35,999 nt of DNA, from the NCBI GenBank assembly GCA_903927615.1, contig CAIYNU010000026.1, positions 1 to 35,999 on the forward strand. Reading direction: 5' to 3'. The notes beneath the pieces are model-generated. The model saw nothing but the letters and a program-made list of their open reading frames with translations. It was not told where the DNA came from and searched no databases. Shown here one piece after another: positions 24,595-32,431 of the stretch (within the stretch, counting starts at the first letter, position 1; each line of letters opens with the position of its first letter). The translations under genes and the position numbers were made by a program. The DNA is from an uncultured Rhodospirillales bacterium (GTDB taxonomy: Bacteria; Pseudomonadota; Alphaproteobacteria; Azospirillales; Azospirillaceae).

Positions 24595-26194
24595 GTCCAT
24601 GGCGTGGCTTCACCCCCGAAGACTGGCTGAAGCCCTGGCCGCCGCCACCGGTTGGCGACGGCGCGGTCTGGCGGCGCTGTTCGGCGCCCTGGCCACCCTG
24701 GCCATGCCCCCGGCCTACGGCGTGCCGCTGCTGCTGGTGGCGGTGCCGGGGTTGCTGTGGCTGCTGGACGGCGTCACCAGCCGGCGTGCGGCCTTTGCGC
24801 TGGGCTGGTGGTTCGGGTTCTCTCATTTCGTGTTCGGCCTCTACTGGATTTCCTTCGCGTTGCTGGTGGACATCGACCGGTTCTGGTGGCTGATGCCGGT
24901 CGCCGTGGCCGGCCTGCCGGCGGGGCTGGCGCTGTTCGTCGGGCTGGCGACCCTGACGCTCTGGTCGCTGCCGCTTCGGGGCGTGGCCCGGGTGGTGGCG
25001 TTCGCCATGATCTGGACCGTGATGGAATGGCTGCGCGGGCATATCCTGACGGGCTTTCCCTGGTTGCTGGCCGGGTATGCCTGGGTCGCGGTGACGCCGG
25101 TGCTTCAGACCGTGGCGGTGACCGGGGTCTATGGCCTGAGTCTGTTGACCATGCTGGTGGCGGGGCTGCCGGCGCTGTTGGGCTGGCCCGCGGTGCCACG
25201 GCGCCTGGCCCAAGGCGCGCTTGCCGGCGGCGTTCTGCTGTTCGTCGGCCTGGCCGTCGCGGGGGGCGGGCGGTTGGCCGGGGCCGGACACGCGACGGTG
25301 CCGGATGTCCGGCTGCGCCTGGTCCAGGCCAACATCGAACAGACCGTCAAATGGGCGCCGGCGGTCAGAGAGGCCAATTTTAACCGGCATCTGGTGCTGA
25401 GCGTGGCGCCGCTCCAACACTCCGGCGACGCCCGGCCCACCGTGGTGATCTGGCCCGAAACCGCCATCCCCTTCTTTCTGGCCCAGGACCCCCAACATGC
25501 GCAGGCCGCGGCCGCGGCCGCGCCGCCCGGCGGCCTGCTGCTGACCGGCGCGCCGCGCGCCGCCCGTCAGGCCGACGGCAGCGTGCGCTTCTGGAACAGT
25601 CTGCTGGCGGTCAGCGATCGCGGGGGGCTGCTCGCCAATTATGATAAATTCCATCTGGTGCCCTTCGGCGAATACATGCCGGGACGGTCTTTGATTCCGT
25701 CCTGGCTGCCCATCGCCACCATTGCCGCCGGCAGCACCGATTTTACCGCCGGACCGGGGCCGCAAACCCTGTCGCTGCCGGGCCTGCCGCCGGTCAGTCC
25801 CCTGATCTGCTATGAAGTGATCTTCCCGGGGGCGGTGGTGGACGCGGGAAACCGGCCGCATTGGCTGCTCAACCTGACCAACGATGGCTGGTACGGCCTT
25901 TCGGCCGGTCCCCATCAGCATTTCGCCATTGCCCAGACCCGGGCGGTGGAGGAGGGCATCCCGCTGGTTCGGGTGGCCAACACCGGCATTTCCGGCGTGG
26001 TTGATGCCTATGGCCGGATTACCGCGTGGCTCGGCCTGGGGCGGACCGGCTTTCTTGACGCCGATCTGCCGGTCGCTCTGCCCGAGCCGACGCTGTACGG
26101 ACGGTTCGGCGACGGCATTCTCGGCCTGCTGTTCTTGAGTTGTGCGCTTATCGTGATGCTCACTCGAAAATCCGGTGGTCCGATGGTCCGGTGA
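24587..26194 (+). CDS. lnt: Apolipoprotein N-acyltransferase
   Basis: Lnt adds the third acyl chain to lipoproteins in the inner membrane, the last step before Lol export; BamB and the OmpA-like lipoprotein in this window would be substrates. The 535-residue product has about seven N-terminal membrane helices, then a nitrilase-like periplasmic domain with the catalytic triad E291 (WPETAIPFF), K354 (NYDKFHLVPFGEYMP) and C408 (ICYEVIFP). A final membrane helix sits near the C-terminus. ATG 24587 overlaps the end of corC. Confidence 0.96.
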   Translation: MRESMAWLHPRRLAEALAAATGWRRRGLAALFGALATLAMPPAYGVPLLLVAVPGLLWLLDGVTSRRAAFALGWWFGFSHFVFGLYWISFALLVDIDRFWWLMPVAVAGLPAGLALFVGLATLTLWSLPLRGVARVVAFAMIWTVMEWLRGHILTGFPWLLAGYAWVAVTPVLQTVAVTGVYGLSLLTMLVAGLPALLGWPAVPRRLAQGALAGGVLLFVGLAVAGGGRLAGAGHATVPDVRLRLVQANIEQTVKWAPAVREANFNRHLVLSVAPLQHSGDARPTVVIWPETAIPFFLAQDPQHAQAAAAAAPPGGLLLTGAPRAARQADGSVRFWNSLLAVSDRGGLLANYDKFHLVPFGEYMPGRSLIPSWLPIATIAAGSTDFTAGPGPQTLSLPGLPPVSPLICYEVIFPGAVVDAGNRPHWLLNLTNDGWYGLSAGPHQHFAIAQTRAVEEGIPLVRVANTGISGVVDAYGRITAWLGLGRTGFLDADLPVALPEPTLYGRFGDGILGLLFLSCALIVMLTRKSGGPMVR

Positions 26195-26340
26195 GGCTTT
26201 GCCCCGGCAGGCCGACGCCCGGCGCTTTCCTTAGGGCTTGACCCGGAGGGCCGAAGCTTGCAAAAAAGGCAAAGCGAGATCGCCCGCGCCGAGGGAGCGG
26301 TCGCACATTTTCTTCTCCCCGCAACGTACCGAGGCTGCCC

Positions 26341-27519
<1,179 letters not shown>

Positions 27520-27554
27520 TCGCACTGTCTGGGGCCACAGGGCTCCGGGTCCGG

Positions 27555-27591
27555 GTCCGGGGGGCGGTGCTCCCCGGACTTTTTCTTTTTT
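27555..27591 (+). terminator. Rho-independent terminator after metK
   Basis: GTCCGGGG (27555-27562) and CCCCGGAC (27572-27579) form a perfect 8-bp stem. A run TTTTTCTTTTTT starts at 27580. It ends 17 bp before the trmB start codon, so it probably separates the two genes. Confidence 0.88.
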
Positions 27592-27607
27592 GGCGAGGGG
27601 TTCTTCC

Positions 27608-28294
27608 GTGCATCTGCCGAAGCTCTATGGCCGCCGGCACGGCCGTCCGCTCCGCCGGCACAAGTCCGAATTGCTGGAAACCGCACTGCCCACGCTCCGG
27701 TTGGACCGGCCGGAACCGGGAACCCAAATCGATCCCCGCGGGTTGTTTACCCCGCCGGTCACCGCGGTGTGGCTGGAGGTCGGGTTTGGCGGCGGCGAGC
27801 ATCTGGCCACCCAAGCCGCCCAACATCCGGACATCGGCCTGATCGGCTGCGAGCCGTTCGTCAACGGTGTGGCCAGCCTGCTGGGCCATGTGGAGCGGGA
27901 TGGCCTGACCAACGTCCGCATCCTGGCCGACGACGCCCGGTTCCTGCTCGATGCCTTGCCCGATGCCGCCATCGACCGTTGTTTCGTGTTGTTCGCGGAT
28001 CCCTGGCCCAAGCGGCGCCACCATGAACGGCGCTTCATCGGTCCCCAGACCCTGGACCGGTTGGCCCGGGTGCTCGCCTGCGGCGCCGAACTCCGGCTGG
28101 CCAGCGATCATCCCGGCTTGATCCAATGGATGCTGGACCATACCTGGCGTCACCCGGCCTTCGAATGGCTGGCCCGCCGCGCCGAAGACTGGCGCAGCCG
28201 CCCTGCTGATTGGCCGGCCACCCGCTACGAACAAAAGGCCATCGCCGCCGGCCGGCGGCCGGTGTTTTTGCGGTTCAGACGGCGGAATCGCTGA
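27608..28294 (+). CDS. trmB: tRNA (guanine-N7-)-methyltransferase
   Basis: TrmB methylates G46 of tRNA with SAM. The 228-residue product contains KLYGRRHGRPLRRHK near the N-terminus, the SAM loop WLEVGFGGGEHLATQA, and the catalytic-site segment FADPWPKRRHHERRF. It ends with TRYEQKAIAAGRRPVFLRF. GTG 27608 has GAGGGG seven bases upstream; the much longer frame overlapping metK is spurious. Confidence 0.94.
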   Translation: MHLPKLYGRRHGRPLRRHKSELLETALPTLRLDRPEPGTQIDPRGLFTPPVTAVWLEVGFGGGEHLATQAAQHPDIGLIGCEPFVNGVASLLGHVERDGLTNVRILADDARFLLDALPDAAIDRCFVLFADPWPKRRHHERRFIGPQTLDRLARVLACGAELRLASDHPGLIQWMLDHTWRHPAFEWLARRAEDWRSRPADWPATRYEQKAIAAGRRPVFLRFRRRNR

Positions 28295-28312
28295 TCGTCG
28301 CTTCCGGCCGAT

Positions 28313-28352
28313 CCAGTCATTATGATCCCTCTTGACCGATCATAATGACTGG
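28313..28352. promoter_or_regulatory. Perfect 15-bp inverted repeat around a promoter
   Basis: CCAGTCATTATGATC (28313-28327) and GATCATAATGACTGG (28338-28352) are exact inverted copies separated by 10 bp. The -35 hexamer of the adjoining promoter lies in the centre. No T-run follows, so an operator for a dimeric regulator is more likely than a terminator. Confidence 0.65.
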
Positions 28353-28360
28353 CATAAGGT
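28332..28360 (+). promoter_or_regulatory. Promoter of the unknown gene at 28419
   Basis: TTGACC at 28332-28337, a 17-base spacer and TAAGGT at 28355-28360. The right arm of the inverted repeat fills the spacer, so a bound protein would block polymerase. Confidence 0.5.
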
Positions 28361-28418
28361 CACTCCGCGTCGGGTTTGGCGTCAGGCGCTGGCGCCCCGC
28401 GCATTAAGGAGTCCGGCC

Positions 28419-28928
28419 GTGAGCAAGAAGAACAAGCACGCCAACAATCAAGCCAAGTATATGGAGCGAAAGCGCGAATCCGGTCAGGAGTGGCTGACCG
28501 AATGGGTGCCGGCGCCCGCCTTCCCGGCGTTCAAGGCCATCGCCAAGGCGGCGCGCAAGGCCCATGGCCTTCCGAGCGAGGCGCATCTGGCCGAAGCGGC
28601 CGCTCTGGCGGCAACACACCAGTGTGAACTGCCCGATTGGGCGCGGGGTTCGGACGTCCTGCTGTCGGTCTGGGCCACGGCCACGATCGCCACCGCCGCC
28701 CTGGATCAACTCCACGCCGAGCGCGAGGAAACCAAAACCAAAAAAGCCGACGCCAAATCAGCCAAGGCCGCCAAGTCGGCCTCCCCATCGGAAAGTCCGG
28801 CAGACGACGTCAAGATTGAGGACTCAAAGGTCGAGGAGCCGAAGGCTGAGGAACCGCAGATCGAGGAACCGAAGGCTGGGGCACATCCCCCGGAGCAACC
28901 GGCGGCGGTTCCTGTCCCGGCGGTTTGA
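28419..28928 (+). CDS. Unrecognised charged protein with repetitive tail
   Basis: I do not recognise this 169-residue protein. GTG 28419 has TAAGGAG seven bases upstream. The first 20 residues are strongly basic (SKKNKHANNQAKYMERKRES). A predicted helical core (WVPAPAFPAFKAIAKAARKA, then HLAEAAALAATHQCELPDWA and VLLSVWATATIATAALDQLH) follows. From about residue 105 the chain is Lys/Ala- then Glu/Pro/Lys-rich, with repeats of the type EEPK/EEPQ. There is no signal peptide or clear membrane segment. It stands alone behind the operator-like inverted repeat, in the place where alphaproteobacteria often have rimP-nusA after trmB. Codon use is normal for the window. Confidence 0.7.
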   Translation: MSKKNKHANNQAKYMERKRESGQEWLTEWVPAPAFPAFKAIAKAARKAHGLPSEAHLAEAAALAATHQCELPDWARGSDVLLSVWATATIATAALDQLHAEREETKTKKADAKSAKAAKSASPSESPADDVKIEDSKVEEPKAEEPQIEEPKAGAHPPEQPAAVPVPAV

Positions 28929-28944
28929 TTTCAAAGGCTAAAGC

Positions 28945-29751
28945 TTACCGGTGTTCATCATCGCCGGTCGACGGGGTCTGCTCCCGGCCCCCGCCCGGGG
29001 GCGACCCCGGGGACCCCGGGACGGTGCCGGGTTCCCGGGCCATGATCTCCAGCCGGCGCCGGTTGTGGATGACCAGGGCGCCCCCGCGCCGCTGTACCAG
29101 CCCGGCCTTCATCAGGTGACCCAGGGCCCGGCCGACCACATCGGTGCCGGTGGCGGCCCAGCCGGCAATGTCCTTGTGCAGCGGCGCCGGCCGGACCACC
29201 CAATTGCCGTCGCCCGACGGGTCGGGGTTGGCAAGTCGCAGCAGTTCCAGATACACGCGCTGAACGTCGGTCAGGGCGCTGAATTCGGCGATGCGCTGGC
29301 TGGAGTGCCGGATGACCGACGCGAGTCGAATCAGCAGGCGCAGGCTGAGTCCGGGGTAACGGCTAAGAAACTCCAGGAACACCGGGCGGGGGCAGGCGGC
29401 CAGCACCGAGTCGGTCACGGTGATGATGTCGGCCGAACGCTCGCGTCCGTCGATGGCGGCCAACTCGCCGAACATGTCACCGGGTCCGAACTGGGCATAA
29501 TTGACGTCCAGTCCATCGACCGGCAGGAAGGCCCGGACCCACCCGGCGGCGACGAAATAGACCGCATCCGGTGGGTCATCATGGCGAAACAGGACATGTC
29601 CGGCGGGCAGGCGCAACCACCGGCAGGCGCGTTCCACCGTGTGCCGCTGTTCGGCCGTCAGGTCCTTGAGGACGTCACACATCGCAAGGCCGATTCCGCT
29701 TTCGGCATCGGCTGCGTCTTCGGGGCCGCCCGTGGTTGCCTTATCACCCAT
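28945..29751 (-). CDS. Crp/Fnr-family regulator with cNMP-binding motif
   Basis: The product is 268 residues with an N-terminal cyclic-nucleotide-binding fold. The phosphate-binding cassette FGELAAIDGRERSADI (Gly-Glu-Leu and Arg-Ser-Ala) matches that of cAMP-binding members. A C-terminal winged helix follows (KDIAGWAATGTDVVGRALGH with LVQRRGGALVIHNRRRLE). There is no FNR-type N-terminal cysteine set. The final 25 residues are a Gly/Pro-rich tail, absent from typical Crp proteins. The intact cassette and the adenylate cyclase in this window make cAMP a likely ligand (inference). It ends 16 bp from the convergent unknown gene; the start could also be an internal Met24. Confidence 0.86.
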   Translation of the reverse strand: MGDKATTGGPEDAADAESGIGLAMCDVLKDLTAEQRHTVERACRWLRLPAGHVLFRHDDPPDAVYFVAAGWVRAFLPVDGLDVNYAQFGPGDMFGELAAIDGRERSADIITVTDSVLAACPRPVFLEFLSRYPGLSLRLLIRLASVIRHSSQRIAEFSALTDVQRVYLELLRLANPDPSGDGNWVVRPAPLHKDIAGWAATGTDVVGRALGHLMKAGLVQRRGGALVIHNRRRLEIMAREPGTVPGSPGSPPGGGREQTPSTGDDEHR

Positions 29752-29913
29752 GCGGGACTCCGTCCGGTCCGGGTCACCAAGGGACCGCCCGCTATCCTAA
29801 GCCGGGCGACCGCCGCCGCCAAGAACTGAAGCGCAGGCTTGTCGAGCATGCGCATTTCGCAGACTGTATGCCAAGCCGGAGCGCCGGCCGTCGTAACCGG
29901 CAGTCGTACCTGA

Positions 29914-29942
29914 TTGAATAAGTCGTCCGGGGTCCTTACATT
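29914..29942 (+). promoter_or_regulatory. Candidate hrcA-grpE promoter
   Basis: TTGAAT at 29914-29919, a 17-base spacer and TACATT at 29937-29942, 35 bp before hrcA. The match is to sigma-70. I see no CIRCE inverted repeat here and no convincing heat-shock-sigma site. Confidence 0.45.
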
Positions 29943-29977
29943 CCCATCGCACCGACCGCCTGAAGGCGCCGCCAACC

Positions 29978-31015
29978 ATGATTTCCGAACTGAACCAGCG
30001 TTCGCGGGAGATTTTTCGACAGATCGTCGATGCTTATGTGACCACCGGCGAACCGGTGGGCTCGCGCACCATCGCCCGGCGGCTGGGTCAAACCGTGTCG
30101 CCGGCGACGGTGCGCAACGTCATGGCCCAGTTGGAGGGCCAGGGGTTGCTCTATGCGCCGCATACCTCGGCTGGCCGCATCCCCACCGAGGCCGGATTGC
30201 GCCTGTTCGTCCATGGCCTGCTCGAGATCGGCGCGTTGAGCGAGGACGAGCGCGGAACCATCGAAAGCCGCTGTGCCGCGGGCGGCCGCTCGCTGCCCGA
30301 GGTCTTGGGAGAAGCCAGCCGCCTGCTGTCGGGCCTGTCCCGGTGCGCCGGCCTGGTGGTGGCGCCCAAGACCGACCGGCCGTTGCGTCATATCGAGTTT
30401 GTCAATCTTGGCCAGGGCCGGGCGCTGGTGGTGCTGGTGACCGAGGATGGTCTGGTCGAAAACCGGGTGATCGAAGTTCCGCTGGGGGTGCCGGCCTCGA
30501 CTTTGGTCATGGCCACCAATTTCCTGAGCGCCCGGCTGGTTGGCCGTACCCTGGACGAGGCGCGCCAGGAAGTCGTGCTGGAGATCGAGGAGCAGCGCAG
30601 CGAACTGGACGAGCTGTCGTCCCGGGTGGTCGGGGCCGGCCTGGCCACCTGGGCCGGCGGCACCCGCAGCACCGGTCAGTTGATCGTCCGTGGCCAGGCC
30701 AAGCTGTTGGACGACGTGACCGCCCTGTCCGACCTGGAACGGATCCGGGCCCTGTTCGAGGTGTTGGAGACCCGGGAGGCCATGGCCACGCTGCTGGAGG
30801 AAACCGGCCGCGGCGCCGGCGTTCAGATTTTCATCGGTTCCGAAAACCCGCTGTTCCAGCACAGCGGCTGTTCCATGGTGGTGTCTCCCTACATGAACAG
30901 CAAGGAGCAGATCATCGGGGCGATCGGCGTGATCGGTCCGACCCGAATCAATTACGCGCACATCATCCCTCTTGTGGATTATACTGCCAAGGTGATTGGC
31001 CGGTTGCTCGGCTGA
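29978..31015 (+). CDS. hrcA: Heat-inducible transcription repressor HrcA
   Basis: HrcA represses heat-shock operons through the CIRCE element and needs GroEL for activity. The 345-residue product begins with the winged helix LNQRSREIFRQIVDAYVTTGEPVGSRTIARRLG and SPATVRNVMAQLEGQGLL, then HTSAGRIPTEAGLRLFV. The C-terminal regulatory domain includes GTRSTGQ-type residues near 30655 and IFIGSENPLFQHSGCSMVVSPY. No CIRCE is visible in the window, so its targets (probably groESL) lie elsewhere. grpE follows 51 bp downstream. Confidence 0.96.
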   Translation: MISELNQRSREIFRQIVDAYVTTGEPVGSRTIARRLGQTVSPATVRNVMAQLEGQGLLYAPHTSAGRIPTEAGLRLFVHGLLEIGALSEDERGTIESRCAAGGRSLPEVLGEASRLLSGLSRCAGLVVAPKTDRPLRHIEFVNLGQGRALVVLVTEDGLVENRVIEVPLGVPASTLVMATNFLSARLVGRTLDEARQEVVLEIEEQRSELDELSSRVVGAGLATWAGGTRSTGQLIVRGQAKLLDDVTALSDLERIRALFEVLETREAMATLLEETGRGAGVQIFIGSENPLFQHSGCSMVVSPYMNSKEQIIGAIGVIGPTRINYAHIIPLVDYTAKVIGRLLG

Positions 31016-31066
31016 ACCAGGCGGACGACCCCAGGAGAACACTTCCCGATAGGAGAGCCTTTCCCC

Positions 31067-31717
31067 ATGAGTGATCCGTTGAACAAGCCTGATCCCACCG
31101 AGAGCGCCCCCTGGACCGCGCCGACCCAGGAGGCCGAGGGCGGTCCGCCGGCCGACGGTGCCGAACCGGTGTCGGCGGTGCCCGGCGGAACGGGTGCGAA
31201 GCCCGACCCGAGCCGGGTCATGACCCTCGAACAGGAAGTCTCGACCTTGAAGGACCAACTGCTGCGGGCTTTGGCCGAGGTGGAAAACATCCGGCGTCGC
31301 GCCCAGCGTGAACGCGAAGACCTGTCGAAATACGCCGTCTCGAACTTCGCCAAGGATTTGCTTCCGGTCGCGGACAATCTGCGCCGCGCCCTGGAGGCGG
31401 CGCCGGCCGAAGCCCGCGACGGCAGCGATATGCTGAAGACGCTGGCCATCGGCGTCGAAGCCACCGAACGTCAGTTGGCCGCCGCCTTCGATCGGGTGGG
31501 GATCCGCAAGCAAGAACCGTTGGGCGAAAGCTTTGACCCGAACTTCCATCAGGTGATGTTCGAAGTCGAGAACACCGGTCGTCCCGCCGGGACCGTGGTC
31601 CAGGTTCTGCAAGCCGGTTACACCATTCACGGCCGCTTGCTGCGGGAAGCGATGGTCGGCGTTGCCAAACGCGGCGCCGATGAGGCCACCCAGCAGCACA
31701 TCGACACCAAGGCGTGA
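31067..31717 (+). CDS. grpE: Nucleotide exchange factor GrpE
   Basis: GrpE releases ADP from DnaK. The 216-residue product has a disordered acidic N-terminus, a long coiled coil (LEQEVSTLKDQLLRALAEVENIRRR) and the C-terminal beta domain with FDPNFHQVMFEVENTGRPAGTV and GYTIHGRLLREAMVGVAK. A GGAG ribosome site lies about a dozen bases before ATG 31067. The stop overlaps the GTG start of the ribbon-helix-helix gene, a tight coupling worth noting. Confidence 0.97.
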   Translation: MSDPLNKPDPTESAPWTAPTQEAEGGPPADGAEPVSAVPGGTGAKPDPSRVMTLEQEVSTLKDQLLRALAEVENIRRRAQREREDLSKYAVSNFAKDLLPVADNLRRALEAAPAEARDGSDMLKTLAIGVEATERQLAAAFDRVGIRKQEPLGESFDPNFHQVMFEVENTGRPAGTVVQVLQAGYTIHGRLLREAMVGVAKRGADEATQQHIDTKA

Positions 31718-31983
31718 GCGGCCGGTCGACCGGCCCGACCCCGCGGCCGGTCGAACCGGGGGCCGTGCAGAAGCGGTCGGTGCTGATTGCCGGCCACGCC
31801 ACCAGCGTTTCGCTGGAGGCGGCGTTTTGGGATGCCCTGCGGGGCATTGCCGCCGCCCGGGGCTGTTCGGTGAACGCGGTGGTCGAGGCGGTCGACCGTG
31901 AGCGGACCGGCAATCTGTCGAGTGCGCTGCGGGTGTTCGTGCTCCGGCACTGCCGGGGCGAAGCCCCATCGGCCCCGGGATAG
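31714..31983 (+). CDS. Ribbon-helix-helix domain protein
   Basis: The product is an 89-residue protein with the pattern KRSVLIAGHATSVSLEAAFWD followed by ALRGIAAARGCSVNAVVEAVD and NLSSALRVFVLRH. This matches the small RHH_4-type DNA-binding family common in alphaproteobacteria; partners and targets are generally unknown. GTG 31714 overlaps the grpE stop (GTGA), so it is made from the hrcA-grpE mRNA. No toxin gene is beside it, so I do not read it as an antitoxin. Confidence 0.85.
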   Translation: MSGRSTGPTPRPVEPGAVQKRSVLIAGHATSVSLEAAFWDALRGIAAARGCSVNAVVEAVDRERTGNLSSALRVFVLRHCRGEAPSAPG

Positions 31984-31998
31984 GCCGGTGCTGGGAGC

Positions 31999-32026
31999 GC
32001 GGGCATCCTGCCCGCCCTTTCTTTTG
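31999..32026 (+). terminator. Terminator of the hrcA-grpE-RHH operon
   Basis: GCGGGCA (31999-32005), loop TCC, TGCCCGC (32009-32015) followed by CCTTTCTTTT. The stem is perfect and the T-rich tail is present, 16 bp after the RHH stop. Confidence 0.7.
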
Positions 32027-32087
32027 GGTCCGCGGTCAAAAAGCCCGCCGCCGCCCGCGTTGCCCCCCGTCTTTTTGCCCCCTGTCT

Positions 32088-32104
32088 TTTATCATTCTTT
32101 TACG
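32088..32104 (+). promoter_or_regulatory. KdpE-box-like site upstream of kdp
   Basis: TTTATCATTCTTTTACG agrees at 13 of 17 positions with the E. coli KdpE site as I remember it (TTTATACTTTTTTTACA), and like it is followed by a C/G-rich run. It lies 114 bp before the first kdp small ORF. kdpDE are not in the window, so the regulator is assumed. The rest of 32027-32217 shows no other clear signal. Confidence 0.5.
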
Positions 32105-32217
32105 TCCCGGCGCCGTTAGCGGTCTCGAACCTTTACGGCGATCGGTGGGAGACTCCCGGTCAGGCCAAGCGGCGGTCGGAGCGATCGCGGCGGTTTGATG
32201 AGGCGGGAGCGTCGTTC

Positions 32218-32301
32218 ATGTTCGATCTGATGCTGGTGCTGGCGGGAATCGGCTTTTTCGGCATAATGCTGATTTATGCCGGCGTCTGCGAGAGACTGTG
32301 A
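32218..32301 (+). CDS. 27-residue membrane microprotein upstream of kdpF
   Basis: ATG at 32218 opens a 27-codon frame: MFDLMLVLAGIGFFGIMLIY followed by AGVCERL. It is one membrane helix with a charged C-terminal end. A GGGAG ribosome site lies 8 bases upstream, and the kdpF ribosome site begins at its stop codon. Similar short hydrophobic frames ending in a (C/D)xRL-like tail are, from memory, common before kdpF in other bacteria and often left unannotated. It is probably co-translated with the Kdp pump; its role is unknown. Confidence 0.65.
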   Translation: MFDLMLVLAGIGFFGIMLIYAGVCERL

Positions 32302-32310
32302 GGAATAACC

Positions 32311-32400
32311 ATGAGTCTCGACTTCATTCTGGGCAGCGTCGTCAGCGTTATGCTGTTCGGCTACCTAATCTATGCTTTGGTTCGGCCGGAAAAGTTCTAA
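32311..32400 (+). CDS. kdpF: Potassium-transporting ATPase subunit F
   Basis: The product is 29 residues, [20 protein letters not shown] followed by YALVRPEKF. It is a single helix ending in the KdpF hallmark YLxYALxRPExF. KdpF stabilises the KdpABC complex. An AGGA site lies 6 bases before ATG 32311, and kdpA starts 31 bp later. Confidence 0.92.
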   Translation: MSLDFILGSVVSVMLFGYLIYALVRPEKF

Positions 32401-32431
32401 TCCCGCCGCCTCTTTGCTGGGAGTAACCCCC

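Noticed and set aside
26195-26340. Possible SAM riboswitch in the metK leader (CTTGCA and A-rich run near 26259-26280)
   Set aside because: The stretch has a superficial likeness to SAM-II, but it lacks the conserved GCTAAA pairing segment and I could not form the pseudoknot. A covariance-model search (SAM-II, SAM/SAH) would decide.
29752-29977. CIRCE element or heat-shock-sigma promoter before hrcA
   Set aside because: No CTAGCACTC-N9-GAGTGCTAA-like repeat is present, and no good sigma-32 pair was found; a sigma-70 candidate fits better.
29936-31969. 677-codon minus-strand open frame opposite hrcA-grpE
   Set aside because: It is antisense to well-recognised hrcA, grpE and RHH genes and has no motif of its own.
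31714-31983. Antitoxin of a toxin-antitoxin pair
   Set aside because: The ribbon-helix-helix fold is suggestive, but there is no adjacent toxin-sized gene; the next features are a terminator and the kdp region.
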